DNA of 64,000 nucleotides from Ancalomicrobiaceae bacterium S20. GTDB lineage: Bacteria; Pseudomonadota; Alphaproteobacteria; Rhizobiales; Ancalomicrobiaceae. Positions within the stretch are counted from its first letter, which is position 1; each line of letters starts with the position of its first letter. The notes under the pieces were generated by a model that was not told the DNA's origin, did not search any database, and saw nothing but the letters and a program-made list of their open reading frames with translations. Shown here piece by piece: positions 9,954 to 20,571 of the stretch. The stretch covers positions 124,001 through 188,000 of the forward strand of contig CP158568.1 in the NCBI GenBank assembly GCA_040269895.1, read 5' to 3'. The position numbers were made by a program, and so were the translations under genes.

Positions 9954-10867
9954 TCAGTCGTGCTCGGGGAGCCAGGGCACCAGGCGGCGCGTGGCGCGAT
10001 CGACCGCGAGCCGGAGCACGACGGCGAGACCGGCGACGATGACCAGGGCGGCGAACATCAGGTCGGTCTGGAGCCGCGCGTTCGCGTGGATCATGACGAG
10101 GCCGAGCCCGTTCGAGGCCCCGACCCATTCGCCGATCACCGCGCCGATCGGGGCGACCGCGGCGGCCATCCGCAGGCCGGAGACCAGCGAAGGCATTGCC
10201 GCCGGCAGCCGGATATGGGCGAGCCGCTGCAGCGGGCTCGCCCGGTAGAGGCTCGCGAGATCGAGGAGGCCGGGATCGGTGCGCGAGAGCCCGTCATGGA
10301 AGGCCGAGGCGACAGGGAAGAAGATGATGATCGTCGCCATCACCACTTTCGAGGTCAGGCCGAAGCCGAACCAGAGCACGAGCACCGGCGCGACCGCGAA
10401 GACCGGCAGCGACTGCGCCACGACGACCAGCGGCATCATCAGTTTGCGCGCCGGCGCCGAGACCGCCATCACGAGCGCGGTCGCGATGCCGAGCGCTGTG
10501 CCGGCGAGAAGGCCGAGGATCATCTCGGTCGCCGTCACGGCCGTGGCGGCGGCGAGATCGGGCAGGCGCAGCCAGAGCATGGCGGCGACGCGGTCCGGCC
10601 CGGGCAGCATGAAGGCAGGCGGCCGGAACACGAGCACCGCGAGCCACCACAGGCCGATCAGCGACACGCCGACGAAGGCGAGATCGCGGAGGAAGCCGAA
10701 CCGCCGCGGCGGCGTTGCCTCGGGATCATCGCCGCTGAGCGGCACCGGGGGCGCGCGGCATCGGGCCGAGCCGCGATTGCGCGGGCCTCGGGCGAGGTCG
10801 CCGGATCGGCGTTCGGCACCGAGATAGGATGGGCGTGGATATGCTGGGATTGCGTCTTGTCGAGCAT
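9954..10867 (-). pseudogene. Thiamine-precursor ABC transporter permease (ThiX-like), apparent frameshift near the 5' end
   Basis: The permease body is intact from about 10745 down to 9954: FGFLRDLAFVGVSLIGLWW, six or so membrane helices, and the EAA-loop region (LYRASPLQRLAHIRLPAAMPSLVSGLR). It should form the channel for the ThiY-like protein encoded 75 bases downstream. The start is the problem. The natural start after the TPP riboswitch is ATG 10867, with GGGACGGGAA before it, but this begins MLDKTQSQHIHAHPISV in a frame one base away from the permease. Adding one C in the CCCCC run near 10747-10751 joins them into a sensible protein. Without a shift, GTG 10745 would give a shorter protein but has no ribosome site. 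Real mutation and consensus error are both possible. Confidence 0.7.
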
Positions 10868-10872
10868 CGGTT

Positions 10873-11004
10873 CCCGTCCCTTCGCCGGCATGACCCGGAT
10901 CAGGTTCAAAGGGTCCGACGCTCCGGTTCGTGCTTGCGCCGTTAGCCGGCGCGGGCACGAACGATCGTCATCTCAGCTCGGTTACGGACGAGCACCCCTC
11001 GGAA
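10873..11004 (-). ncRNA. TPP (THI-box) riboswitch
   Basis: On the minus strand the leader contains the conserved elements of the thiamine pyrophosphate aptamer in order: AGGGGTGCTCG (start of P1/P2), GCTGAGATGA (the pyrimidine-sensing arm), then after a variable GC-rich P3 hairpin ACCCTTTGAACCTGATC, CGGGTCATGCCGGCG and the closing GAAGGGA. These match the THI box closely. It lies directly before the ThiX-like gene, and the closing GAAGGGACGGGAA overlaps the probable ribosome site of ATG 10867, so ligand-controlled translation initiation is likely. High TPP should switch the importer off. Confidence 0.95.
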
Positions 11005-11134
11005 CGGCGCGACAATGGCCGAAGCCGATCCGGCGCGCAAGCCCGTTTGCGGGGTATGGGCGGCGGGTCTGCGAAGGATGCGGTCTCGCCGTCAGGGGCA
11101 TGTCAGGGGCATGTCGGGGGCTGGGAGCGACCCG

Positions 11135-11959
11135 TCAGCCGGCCGGTCCGCGCGCGGTAACATGCTCGGGGCCGGGGAAACGCCGGTTGCGGACGTCGTC
11201 GGCATAGGCCTCGACGGCCGAGGCGATGGTGCCGGAAAGATCGGCGTAGCGTTTGACGAACTTCGGCGTGAAGTCCGAGAACAGGCCGAGCATGTCGTCG
11301 TTGACCAGCACCTGGCCGTCGCAGGCGACCGAGGCGCCGATGCCGATGGTCGGGATCGCGATCTTCGCGGTGATCTCGGCCGCCACCTCTTCGATGGTGC
11401 CCTCGATCACGACGGCGAAGGCGCCGGCCTCGGTCACCGCCTCGGCGTCGGCGAGCAGCTTCGCCGCGCCGGTGCCGCGGCCCTGGGTGACGAAGCCGCC
11501 GATCGCGTTGACCGACTGCGGCACGAGGCCGATATGGCCGAGCACCGGGATGCCGCGCTCGACCAGGAAGCGGATCGTCGGCGCCATCTCGACGCCGCCC
11601 TCGATCTTGACCGCCTGGGCGCCGGCCTCCTGCAACACGCGGACGCTGGTGCGGAACGCCTGTTCCGGGCTCTCCTGATAGGTGCCGAACGGCAGGTCGG
11701 TGACGACGAGCGCACGCTTCGAGGCGCGCACGACGGCCTCGGTGTGGCGGATCATCATCTCGAGCGTGACCGGCACGGTCGTCTCGTAGCCGTAGATGAC
11801 CATGCCGAGGCTGTCGCCGACCAGGATCAGGTCGACATGCGGATCGAGGAGCTTGGCGATCGGTGCCGTGTAGGCGGTCAGGCTGACGATCGGCGTCTTG
11901 CCCTTGGCGCGACGGATGTCACGGACGGTCAGACGCTTCTTTTCGACGACGACACTCAT
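11135..11959 (-). CDS. panB: 3-methyl-2-oxobutanoate hydroxymethyltransferase
   Basis: 274 residues, a normal PanB length. It transfers a hydroxymethyl group from 5,10-methylene-tetrahydrofolate to 2-oxoisovalerate, giving ketopantoate on the way to pantothenate and coenzyme A. Visible signatures: [38 protein letters not shown] (metal and substrate binding), [39 protein letters not shown] and [24 protein letters not shown]. The start [12 protein letters not shown] is usual. panC is not adjacent. The next gene downstream on this strand is the ThiX-like gene behind its own riboswitch, so panB probably ends its own transcript. Confidence 0.97.
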   Translation of the reverse strand: MSVVVEKKRLTVRDIRRAKGKTPIVSLTAYTAPIAKLLDPHVDLILVGDSLGMVIYGYETTVPVTLEMMIRHTEAVVRASKRALVVTDLPFGTYQESPEQAFRTSVRVLQEAGAQAVKIEGGVEMAPTIRFLVERGIPVLGHIGLVPQSVNAIGGFVTQGRGTGAAKLLADAEAVTEAGAFAVVIEGTIEEVAAEITAKIAIPTIGIGASVACDGQVLVNDDMLGLFSDFTPKFVKRYADLSGTIASAVEAYADDVRNRRFPGPEHVTARGPAG

Positions 11960-12096
11960 CGGGGTTCCCGCGGCGGCCGGTTACGATTGCACTGCAGCGA
12001 AGACATAATGCCTTGCCGTGCCAAGTGCTAATCGATTTTGGTCGTATGGGACGATCGGGAGCCGGGCTTGCGGAATTGTGCAGGGTCGAGACGGCT

Positions 12097-12390
12097 TCAG
12101 CCGCGACGCGCGGCCGGTTCGCCGCCGGCCTGCTTCTTCTCGGTCGCGCGGACGGCGATCGGCTCGGGCGAGCGATCCAGTTCCATCGCCGTCACGACGA
12201 TAGCGACGAAGAAGCCGACCTGAAGCGCGACGACGGTCAGCACGGCGTTGAGGATCGCGGTCTCGTGGAGGCCGGAGAAGGCGAAGTGTCCGCATGCACC
12301 GAGCATGCAGATGAGGACGAGACCCTGGAGCCGGCAGCACAGGCCGGCCGAGATGCCGACGAGAACGGAAGCGGCTGCGATCGAAACCAT
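12097..12390 (-). CDS. Small two-helix membrane protein of unknown function
   Basis: 97 residues. Two hydrophobic segments (MVSIAAASVLVGISAGLCC, then ILNAVLTVVALQVGFFVAIVVTAM) are separated by a short loop with LGACGHFAFSGLHE, and a charged tail follows (LDRSPEPIAVRATEKKQ). The cysteines at the end of the first segment (LCC) and in the loop are noticeable. ATG 12390 has GAGGAT a few bases upstream, a reasonable ribosome site. Small proteins of this shape are annotated in rhizobia only as hypothetical membrane proteins; I do not assign a function. It stands between panB and pcaB on the same strand but is well separated from both. Confidence 0.65.
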   Translation of the reverse strand: MVSIAAASVLVGISAGLCCRLQGLVLICMLGACGHFAFSGLHETAILNAVLTVVALQVGFFVAIVVTAMELDRSPEPIAVRATEKKQAGGEPAARRG

Positions 12391-12633
12391 GGGACTATCC
12401 TCGCCACGCCCGAGGGCGCACCATCGATTGGTGATGCCCTCACCCTAGCGCGGCGGGTTTAACGTCCCGTTTCGGGAAGCGGGACAAGTCACCAGTATCG
12501 GCGGCGATGTGGACCAAGGAAATCACCGGTTTTCCGCCAGTGATCACGGTGTTGACGCGCTGCGTTCTCTTGCGCGGCTTTGTTCTCTGCTTGAACTTGC
12601 CGTTTCGGTAAACGGCCGATGAAGATCTCGGCG

Positions 12634-13949
12634 TCACATGCCGGCAATCTGATCGAGCGCCGCTGCGGCGGCTGCCTCGATCGCGTCGCGATGCGCCAGG
12701 ATGGCGGAGACACGGTCGCCGAGGATCGCACCGATGGCCGGATCTTCGACGACGATCGCGGCGAAGGCGCGGTTCTCGGCTCGCGATCGCTCGACGGCCG
12801 CATCGACCAGCCGCCGCGCACGGGTCCGGCCCTCGGTCTCGGCGATGGCGGCCGACAGCGCCTCCGAGCCGAGGAGCCCACCGAGGCGGTCGAGATTGGC
12901 GCGCATTGCATCCGCGTCGACCTCCAGCCGGTCGACCAGATCCGCCGTCCGGTCGATGGCGGCGAGCGTCAGCGTCGCGATGGTCGGTAGCGCGATCCAC
13001 TCGGCGTGCCAGCCGCCGATCGCGCGCTCGTGCTCCTGCGCCAGACCGCCGGCGATCGCGGCCAGAAGTCCGCTCGCCGGGCCAAGCGCGGCGGGGGCGA
13101 TCAGGGCGGCGACCGGGTTTCGCTTGTGCGGCATGGCGGAGGAGCCGCCGGCGCCGCGCTCCGTGAGTTCGCCGACCTCGGTCTGCATCATCAGCATGAC
13201 GTCGCGGGCGAGCTTTGCGGCCGCGCCGATCAGGGCGACGAAGGTGGTGCCGAGGTCGAGGATGCGGCTGCGGTCGCCGTGCCAGGCGGTGCCCGGATCG
13301 GCGAGGCCGAGGCGCAGGGCGAGGCCGGCGCGGACCGCCGGACCGGACGTGCCGAGCGTCGCGAGCGTGCCGGTCGCGCCGCCGAACTGCACGGCGAGCA
13401 CGTCCTCGGTCAGGCCGGCGAGGCGCGTGCGGGCGCGCACGAGGCCGGCGCGCCAGGTGGCGACCTTGAAGCCGAAGGTGATCGGGGTCGCCTGCTGCAT
13501 CAGCGTGCGGCCGGCCATGGGCGTCCGCGCGTGGGTCGTCGCGAGGTCGGCGAGGCGGGCGATCAGCGGATCGAGCCGGGCCTCCATGGCCTCGACGGTC
13601 GCGCGCATGGCCAGCATCGTGGCGGTGTCGAGCACGTCCTGGCTGGTCGCGCCCTTGTGGACGTGACCGGCGGCCTGGTCGTCGACCGAAGCCACCGCCG
13701 CGGTGAGCGCCGCGACCAGCGGGATCGCCGGATTGCCGGCCTGCGCGGCCGCCGCCTCGATCGCATCCGCATCGAGCGGCAGGGTCCGTGCGGCCGTGGC
13801 GATCGCGGTCGCCGCCTCGTGGGGATCAACCCGATCGCGGCCTCGGCCTCGGCGAGCGCGACCTCGAAGGCGACCATCCGGCCGATCCGCGCCTCGGCGG
13901 AGAACAGCCGATCGGCGGTCGGGGTGCGGAACTGCGGTTCGATGATCAT
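12634..13949 (-). pseudogene. pcaB: 3-carboxy-cis,cis-muconate cycloisomerase, frameshifted
   Basis: PcaB belongs to the fumarase/aspartase superfamily and cyclises 3-carboxymuconate in the protocatechuate branch of the beta-ketoadipate pathway. The N-terminal part starts at ATG 13949 (MIIEPQFRTPTADRLFSAEARI) and runs to EAAIGLIP; the rest, beginning HEAATAIATAARTL and continuing VHKGATSQDVLDTA, is in another frame down to 12634. The superfamily signature GSSAMPHKRNP is present. The junction is the four-base homopolymer at 13821-13824 (GGGG on plus), where one extra base restores a complete protein of about 438 residues. Other pca genes are absent from the window; the liv-type importer lies directly upstream on the same strand, suggesting aromatic-acid use. 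Real decay and consensus error cannot be separated here. Confidence 0.85.
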
Positions 13950-14055
13950 CGGAACTCCGGCGGGTGCGACTCGACGCGGACGCCGATCCGACCTCGCGGC
14001 GCGGCGCGCGTCAACGCGGGAAAACCAGGGGCCGGTTCCCGCGCTCGCGCAAGTC

Positions 14056-14772
14056 TCAATGCGCGCCGGCGACGCCGAGATGGCGCTCGACCACATCCGG
14101 GCGGGCGCGCAGCTCGGCCGGCGCGCCGGACCAGACGATGCGGCCGCGTTCGAGCACGATCACGGCCTCGGCGAAGTCGAGTGCGCGGTCAATCTGCTGT
14201 TCGACCAGCAAGATGGTCATCTTCCCCGAGCGGGCGAGACCGTGCAGAGCGTCCATGAGCTGGTCGCAGATCACCGGCGCGAGGCCTTCGAGCGGCTCGT
14301 CGAGCAGCAGGCAGGTCGGTTCTCCGAGGATCGCGCGGGCGGTCGACAGCATCTGCTGCTCGCCGCCGGAGAGCTGGCCGCCGAGGTTCTGCCGCCGCTC
14401 GGCGAGGCGCGGGAACAGTGCGTAGGCCTCGTCGAGCGCCGAGACGGGCCGGTCCTTGAGGCCGGCGCGCAGGTTCTCCTCGACGGTCAGCGAGCGGAAG
14501 ATGTCGCGGGTCTGCGGCACGAGGCCGAGACCGTCGCGGGCGCGCTCTGACGTTTTCGCGCGGCCGAGCTCGCGATCACCGAGCCGGATCGTGCCGGCAC
14601 GGCGGCGCGCGAGGCCCATGATGGTCGAGAACAGCGTGGTCTTGCCGACGCCGTTGCGGCCTAGCACGGCAAGCCGGCTGCCGGCCGGAACCGCGAAGCC
14701 GACATCCTCGAGCACCACCGTGTCGCCCCAGCCGGCGACGAGGCCTTCAACCTGCAAGGCTTCAGCCGGCAT
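14056..14772 (-). CDS. Branched-chain/aromatic-type ABC transporter ATPase (LivF-like)
   Basis: 238 residues from ATG 14772. Walker A is LGRNGVGKTTLFSTIMG, the signature motif LSGGEQQML, Walker B CLLLDEPLEG and the H-loop region is replaced by the LivF-type LLVEQQ, all in the order of the LivF subfamily. It should pair with the LivG-like ATPase to power the importer in the inner membrane. The frame is open upstream to 14820, but ATG 14772 gives the usual LivF length and an 11-base overlap with the end of the livG-like gene, a common translational-coupling arrangement. It is the last transporter gene of the operon; pcaB begins 107 bases further on. Confidence 0.92.
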   Translation of the reverse strand: MPAEALQVEGLVAGWGDTVVLEDVGFAVPAGSRLAVLGRNGVGKTTLFSTIMGLARRRAGTIRLGDRELGRAKTSERARDGLGLVPQTRDIFRSLTVEENLRAGLKDRPVSALDEAYALFPRLAERRQNLGGQLSGGEQQMLSTARAILGEPTCLLLDEPLEGLAPVICDQLMDALHGLARSGKMTILLVEQQIDRALDFAEAVIVLERGRIVWSGAPAELRARPDVVERHLGVAGAH

Positions 14773-15541
14773 GGCGGGCCCCTTCCTGACCGTAGGAGCC
14801 GAGATAGGCGGCGCGGACACGGGCGTCGGTCGCGGTCTCGGCCGGGGTGCCGGTGAAGACCACCCGGCCGGCGGCGAGCACGACGACCCGGGCCGCGAAG
14901 CGGAACACGAGGTCCATGTCGTGCTCGATCATCAGCACGGCGATATCGGCCGGCAGCCGGTCGATCGCGGCGAGGATGCGCTCGCTCTCCGGGCGCGGCA
15001 CGCCGGCGGCCGGCTCGTCGAGCAGCAGCACCTTGGGCCGCAGCGCCAGCGACATGGCGATGTCGACGAGGCGTTGCTGGCCGTAGGCGATCGTCTCGAC
15101 GCGCCGGTCGATCACGTCGACGAGGCCGAGATCCTCGGCGAGCTTGTCGACGTCCTCGCGGATGTCGCGCATGCGCCCGATCGCGGCGAACAGGCGATCG
15201 GTGCGGCCGAGGCGCTGGAGCGCGGCGAGCTCGATGTGCTCGCGCACGGTCAGATCGTGGAACAGCCGGCTGACCTGGAACGAGCGCACCAGGCCGCGCC
15301 GGGCGCGCTCGACATCGGAGCGCGCGGTGACATCCTCGCCGTCGATCAGGATGCGGCCGGCGGAGGGCTTCAACACGCCGGAGACCAGATTGACGAAGGT
15401 GGTCTTGCCGGCGCCGTTCGGGCCGATCAGCGCGACGCGGTCACCGCGCGCGAGCTCGACGTCGATATCGGCGGCGACCACGAGGCCGCCGAAAGCGCGG
15501 TTGAGACCGCGGACGGACAGGGCGGGCGGGTGCGCGGTCAT
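14762..15541 (-). CDS. Branched-chain/aromatic-type ABC transporter ATPase (LivG-like)
   Basis: 259 residues. Walker [19 protein letters not shown], a LivG-type Q-loop region (RSFQVSRLFHDLTVREH), the signature motif as YGQQRLVDIAM instead of the more common LSGGQ (normal for LivG), Walker B VLLLDEPAAG and IEHDMDLVF. It starts at ATG 15541, overlapping the stop of the livM-like gene by four bases. Its C-terminal part (YLGSYGQEG) is a little shorter than in E. coli LivG but typical of alphaproteobacterial relatives. Together with the LivF-like subunit it hydrolyses ATP for import. Confidence 0.93.
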   Translation of the reverse strand: MTAHPPALSVRGLNRAFGGLVVAADIDVELARGDRVALIGPNGAGKTTFVNLVSGVLKPSAGRILIDGEDVTARSDVERARRGLVRSFQVSRLFHDLTVREHIELAALQRLGRTDRLFAAIGRMRDIREDVDKLAEDLGLVDVIDRRVETIAYGQQRLVDIAMSLALRPKVLLLDEPAAGVPRPESERILAAIDRLPADIAVLMIEHDMDLVFRFAARVVVLAAGRVVFTGTPAETATDARVRAAYLGSYGQEGARHAG

Positions 15542-16566
15542 CGGGCGCCTCCGAGGCCGGCGATCCTCGCCAGGCGTTGCAGTTCGGCGGCGGCGCTGCC
15601 GAGCCCGCGCGGCAGGAACAGCACGACCGCGACCAGCATCACGCCGACGACGATCAGCCAGTGGAACGGGTTCGAGGCCGAGACGATGTGCTCGAAGCCC
15701 ATGAACACGACCGTGCCGAGCACGGCACCGAACAGCGAGCCTGCACCGCCGAGCACCAGCATCACCAACGCTGTCGCCGAGCGTTCGAACGAGATCGCAT
15801 CGAGGCCGACCACGCCGGCGGCGATCGCCTCGAGCGCACCGCCCATGCCGGCGACGAGGCCGGCGATCGTGTAGACGACGAGGAGAGTCGGCAATACCGC
15901 GCCGCCCATGGTGCGGACGCGGCCGGGATCGCGGCCGATGGCGCGAACCTTGAGGCCGAAGGGCGAGCGGGTCAGGCGGACCAGCACCGCGAGCGTGATC
16001 ACCAGCAGCACGAGCGAGAACAGGAAGCCGGTCCGGCCATAGAGATCGAAACGGAACAGGCCGAGGACCGGGCCGGGCTCGAGGCCGGAGAGGCCGTCCG
16101 AGCCGCCGGTCCAGGCGGAGAGCTTGTTGGCGGCTTCGTGGGCGAGCTGGACGACCGCGATGGTCAGGACCAGCCGCGGCAGGCCGTGCGCGCGCAGTAC
16201 GATCGCGCCGGAGACGAGCCCGCCCAAGGCGCCGGCGAGGCCGCCGATCAGCACCATGACGAGCGGTTCCTGCACGCCGGCGAGATTGGTATTGGCGGCG
16301 GCGTAGGCGCCGAGGCCGAACATCGCCGCCTGGCCGAGCGTGGCGACCCCGGCATAGCCGACCAGCAGGTCGAGCGAGACGACCAGGAAGGCGGCCGAGA
16401 CCATGCGGGTCAGAAGGCCGAGGTCGTTCGGGAACAGGTAGAAGCCGGCGATCCCGGCGACCGCGACCGCCGTCAGACCGGCGAGGTCGCGGACGATCCG
16501 GCTCGGGCGCGGCGACATGGTGGCGGTCGGCGGCGCCGGCGCGGTGGGGGTGCCTGAGGACAGCAT
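15538..16566 (-). CDS. Branched-chain/aromatic-type ABC transporter permease (LivM-like)
   Basis: 342 residues, with eight to nine membrane helices after a Pro/Ala-rich cytoplasmic lead. Family signatures are visible: LLVGYAGVATLGQAAMFGLG near the N-terminus, GLPRLVLTIAVVQLAHE, LTRSPFGLKVRAIGRDPGRVRTMG (the cytoplasmic loop that contacts the ATPase) and LVLGGAGSLFGAVLGTVVF. Start ATG 16566 overlaps the stop codon of the livH-like gene by one base, so the two permeases are translationally coupled. The final tail FLPRGLGSAAAELQR is usual for LivM. Substrate is set by the binding protein at 17530, not by this subunit. Confidence 0.92.
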   Translation of the reverse strand: MLSSGTPTAPAPPTATMSPRPSRIVRDLAGLTAVAVAGIAGFYLFPNDLGLLTRMVSAAFLVVSLDLLVGYAGVATLGQAAMFGLGAYAAANTNLAGVQEPLVMVLIGGLAGALGGLVSGAIVLRAHGLPRLVLTIAVVQLAHEAANKLSAWTGGSDGLSGLEPGPVLGLFRFDLYGRTGFLFSLVLLVITLAVLVRLTRSPFGLKVRAIGRDPGRVRTMGGAVLPTLLVVYTIAGLVAGMGGALEAIAAGVVGLDAISFERSATALVMLVLGGAGSLFGAVLGTVVFMGFEHIVSASNPFHWLIVVGVMLVAVVLFLPRGLGSAAAELQRLARIAGLGGAR

Positions 16567-17432
16567 CAGCGGGTCCTCGCGAGCAGCCCGTTCGGGGCGA
16601 GATGGACGATCAGGATCACGGCCAGATAGGTGAAGAAGGTGCCGAGGCCCGGCATGAGATAGCGCCCGGCCGTGTCGACCAGCCCGACGACGATCGCGGC
16701 GGCCAGCGCCCCGCCGATCGAGCCGGCACCGCCGATCGAGACCACGACCAGGAAGGTCACCATGTATTTCAGCGCGTAGGTCGGCTCGATCGGCATCAGC
16801 TCGGCGCCGGCGATGCCGCCGAAGGCCGCGAGTGCGACAGCCAGTGCAAACGTCGCGAGATAGAGCCGTTCGGTCCTGATGCCGAGCGCGGCCGCCATGC
16901 CGGGATTGTCGACGGCCGCGCGAAGCCGCACCCCGAAGGCGGTCTTCTCGATCAGGAGCCAGAGACCGAGCGCGACCGCGAGCCCGGCGCCGATCACCGC
17001 CAGCCGGTGGATCGCCATGGTACGGAAGCCGAGGTCGACCGTGCCGCGCAGCGCCTCGGGCAGCGGGATCGGCTTGATGGTCGGGCCGAAGACGGCATTC
17101 ATGACGCCGATCACCGCGAAGGTGATGCCGATGGTCATCAAGACCTGCTTCAACGGTTCGGCGCCGCCATAGATGCGGCGGAACAGCAGCACCTCGAGCG
17201 GCAGCGCGATCACGACCGTGGCCAGGATCGCGAGCGGCACGGCGACGCCGTAGGGCAGGCCGATCTGGCGGATCGCGTAGGAGGCGAGATAGCCGCCGAC
17301 CATGGCGAAGGCGCCATGGGCCAGATTGACCACCCGCATGAGGCCCATCATCACCGACAGGCCGATCGAGATCGTGAACAGGATCATGCCATAGGCGAGG
17401 GCATCGATGCCGATGCCCAATGCGGTATCCAT
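16566..17432 (-). CDS. Branched-chain/aromatic-type ABC transporter permease (LivH-like)
   Basis: 288 residues, eight or so membrane helices. The LivH pattern is clear: YGMILFTISIGLSVMMGLMRVVNLAHGAFAM at the N-terminus, KTAFGVRLRAAVDNPGMAAALGI (the ATPase-contact loop) and FLVVVSIGGAGSIGGALAAAIVVG near the end. It forms the membrane channel with the LivM-like subunit. It follows the gene for the periplasmic binding protein by about 100 bases and overlaps livM, so all five genes from 18708 to 14056 look like one operon. Confidence 0.93.
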   Translation of the reverse strand: MDTALGIGIDALAYGMILFTISIGLSVMMGLMRVVNLAHGAFAMVGGYLASYAIRQIGLPYGVAVPLAILATVVIALPLEVLLFRRIYGGAEPLKQVLMTIGITFAVIGVMNAVFGPTIKPIPLPEALRGTVDLGFRTMAIHRLAVIGAGLAVALGLWLLIEKTAFGVRLRAAVDNPGMAAALGIRTERLYLATFALAVALAAFGGIAGAELMPIEPTYALKYMVTFLVVVSIGGAGSIGGALAAAIVVGLVDTAGRYLMPGLGTFFTYLAVILIVHLAPNGLLARTR

Positions 17433-17529
17433 CGCGACGCTCCGCGGTGGTCGGATCTGGTCAGATCGCAGGGGGATGCGCGGGGGAACGGCCGGTCGGG
17501 CCGCCGTTCCGCCCGCGGGGAGGCGAGGC

Positions 17530-18708
17530 TTACTTCGCGAGGCCCCAGTCCGGCTGGTCGGGGACGCTCGACAGTTCCTTGTTGATCAGCTTGCCCCCGT
17601 CCTTGACCACCTCGCGCAGGTAGATGGTCTGGGTCACGTGACGGGTCTCGGGATCGATCTTCACGGGCCCGCGCGGGCTCTCCCAGACCATGCCGAGCAC
17701 GGCCTGCACGGCCTTCTTGGCATCCTGCTTGCCGCCGGTCGCCTCGATCATCTTGGTGATCACATAGACGCCGTCATAGGCGGCGACCGCCGGGAACGAC
17801 AGTTCGTCCGCATTGCCGATCGCCTTCGAGGCCGCGGCGACGAAGGCCCTGTTGAGCGCGCTGTCGTGGGCGACCGAATAATGGAAGCTCGTGCGCATGC
17901 CGAGCGCGGCGTCGCCGATCGCCGGCAGGCCGGCCTCCTCGGTCAGGTCGCCGGTCGAGATCAGCGCGACACCCTTCTCCTTGAGCCCGCTCTCGGCATA
18001 GGCCTTGACGAAGCCGACCGTCGGCGCGCCCGAAGGCAGGAAGGCGAACAGGGCCTCGGCGCCGCTGTCCTTGGCGCGCTGGAGATAGGGGCCGAAATCG
18101 GTGGTAGCGAGCGGCATCTTGATCGACTCGACGATCTGGCCGCCGGCCGCCTCGAAGGTCTTGCGGAACGCCGCTTCCGCGTCGGTGCCCGGGCCGTAGT
18201 CGGTGACGGCAATGATGATCTTCTTCTTGCCGTCCTTGGCCGCCTGCTTGGCGAGCGGCACGGTGGTCTGCCACAGCGTGAACGAGGTGCGGACGATCAG
18301 CGGGCTCTTCTGCGTGATCGAGGAGGTCGCGGCGTTGAACACCACGAGCGGCACATTGGCTTCCTCGAGCATCGGCGCGATCGCGAAGGCGGAGGGCGTC
18401 AGGTAGACGCCGCCGAGATACTGCACCTTCTCCTTGATGATCAGGTCCTGCGCGACCGACTTGGCCTTGCCCGGATCCGGGCCGTCGAGGTCGCGATAGA
18501 CGAACTCGACCTTGTGGCCGGCGACCGTGTCGCCATGGGTCGCCACATAGGCTTCCACGCCGGCCTTGAAGTTCTTGCCGGCCTGCGCGAACGGCCCGGA
18601 AAACGGCGCGATCACACCGACCTTGATCGTATCCGCCGCCGCGGACCCCGCGAAACCGGCCGCGAGCAAGAGTGCCGCGGCGCCGGACTTCATCCAACTG
18701 CCCATCAT
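17530..18708 (-). CDS. ABC transporter periplasmic binding protein, Leu/Ile/Val type (Peripla_BP_6)
   Basis: 392 residues. A signal peptide (MKSGAAALLLAAGFAGSAAA) is followed by the type I periplasmic-binding fold: IKVGVIAPFSGPFAQAGKNF, VEFVYRDLDGPDPGKAKSVAQ, YLGGVYLTPSAFAIAPMLEE, VTDYGPGTDAEAAF and AYDGVYVITKMIEATGG. Proteins of this group bind amino acids, amides, urea or aromatic acids. It heads a complete liv-type operon, with a GGGAGGATGAC ribosome site before tandem ATGs at 18708 and 18705. With pcaB at the far end of the cluster an aromatic acid is a reasonable guess for the ligand, but binding-pocket residues alone do not show this. Confidence 0.92.
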   Translation of the reverse strand: MMGSWMKSGAAALLLAAGFAGSAAADTIKVGVIAPFSGPFAQAGKNFKAGVEAYVATHGDTVAGHKVEFVYRDLDGPDPGKAKSVAQDLIIKEKVQYLGGVYLTPSAFAIAPMLEEANVPLVVFNAATSSITQKSPLIVRTSFTLWQTTVPLAKQAAKDGKKKIIIAVTDYGPGTDAEAAFRKTFEAAGGQIVESIKMPLATTDFGPYLQRAKDSGAEALFAFLPSGAPTVGFVKAYAESGLKEKGVALISTGDLTEEAGLPAIGDAALGMRTSFHYSVAHDSALNRAFVAAASKAIGNADELSFPAVAAYDGVYVITKMIEATGGKQDAKKAVQAVLGMVWESPRGPVKIDPETRHVTQTIYLREVVKDGGKLINKELSSVPDQPDWGLAK

Positions 18709-18821
18709 GTCATCCTCCCGAGAACCGGCGTTTTCGCCTTGTCGTTCTTGTCTGTCGCCCTGATTCCTATCAGGCGATCAGCGGGATGGCGAGAGCGGGA
18801 GTGGGACGGCTGCGCGCGCCC

Positions 18822-20411
<1,590 letters not shown>

Positions 20412-20571
20412 CGGGGATCTGCCTGACGGACGCGCGGCTACCCGCGCGGGATTTCGGGGCGAACGGGTTCAATGGGGGCGGCGGGGGCGGATGTCAACGG
20501 CGGGGGGCGGGAAGCGGATGCTCGTCGTATCGCTTGGCCCGTCGGTCCAGGCCTTGGTCTCGTGGAACGCT

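Noticed and set aside
11091-11120. Short direct repeats of GTCAGGGGCAT near the 3' end of panB
   Set aside because: Two copies only, partly degenerate third; no link to CRISPR, attachment site or regulator.
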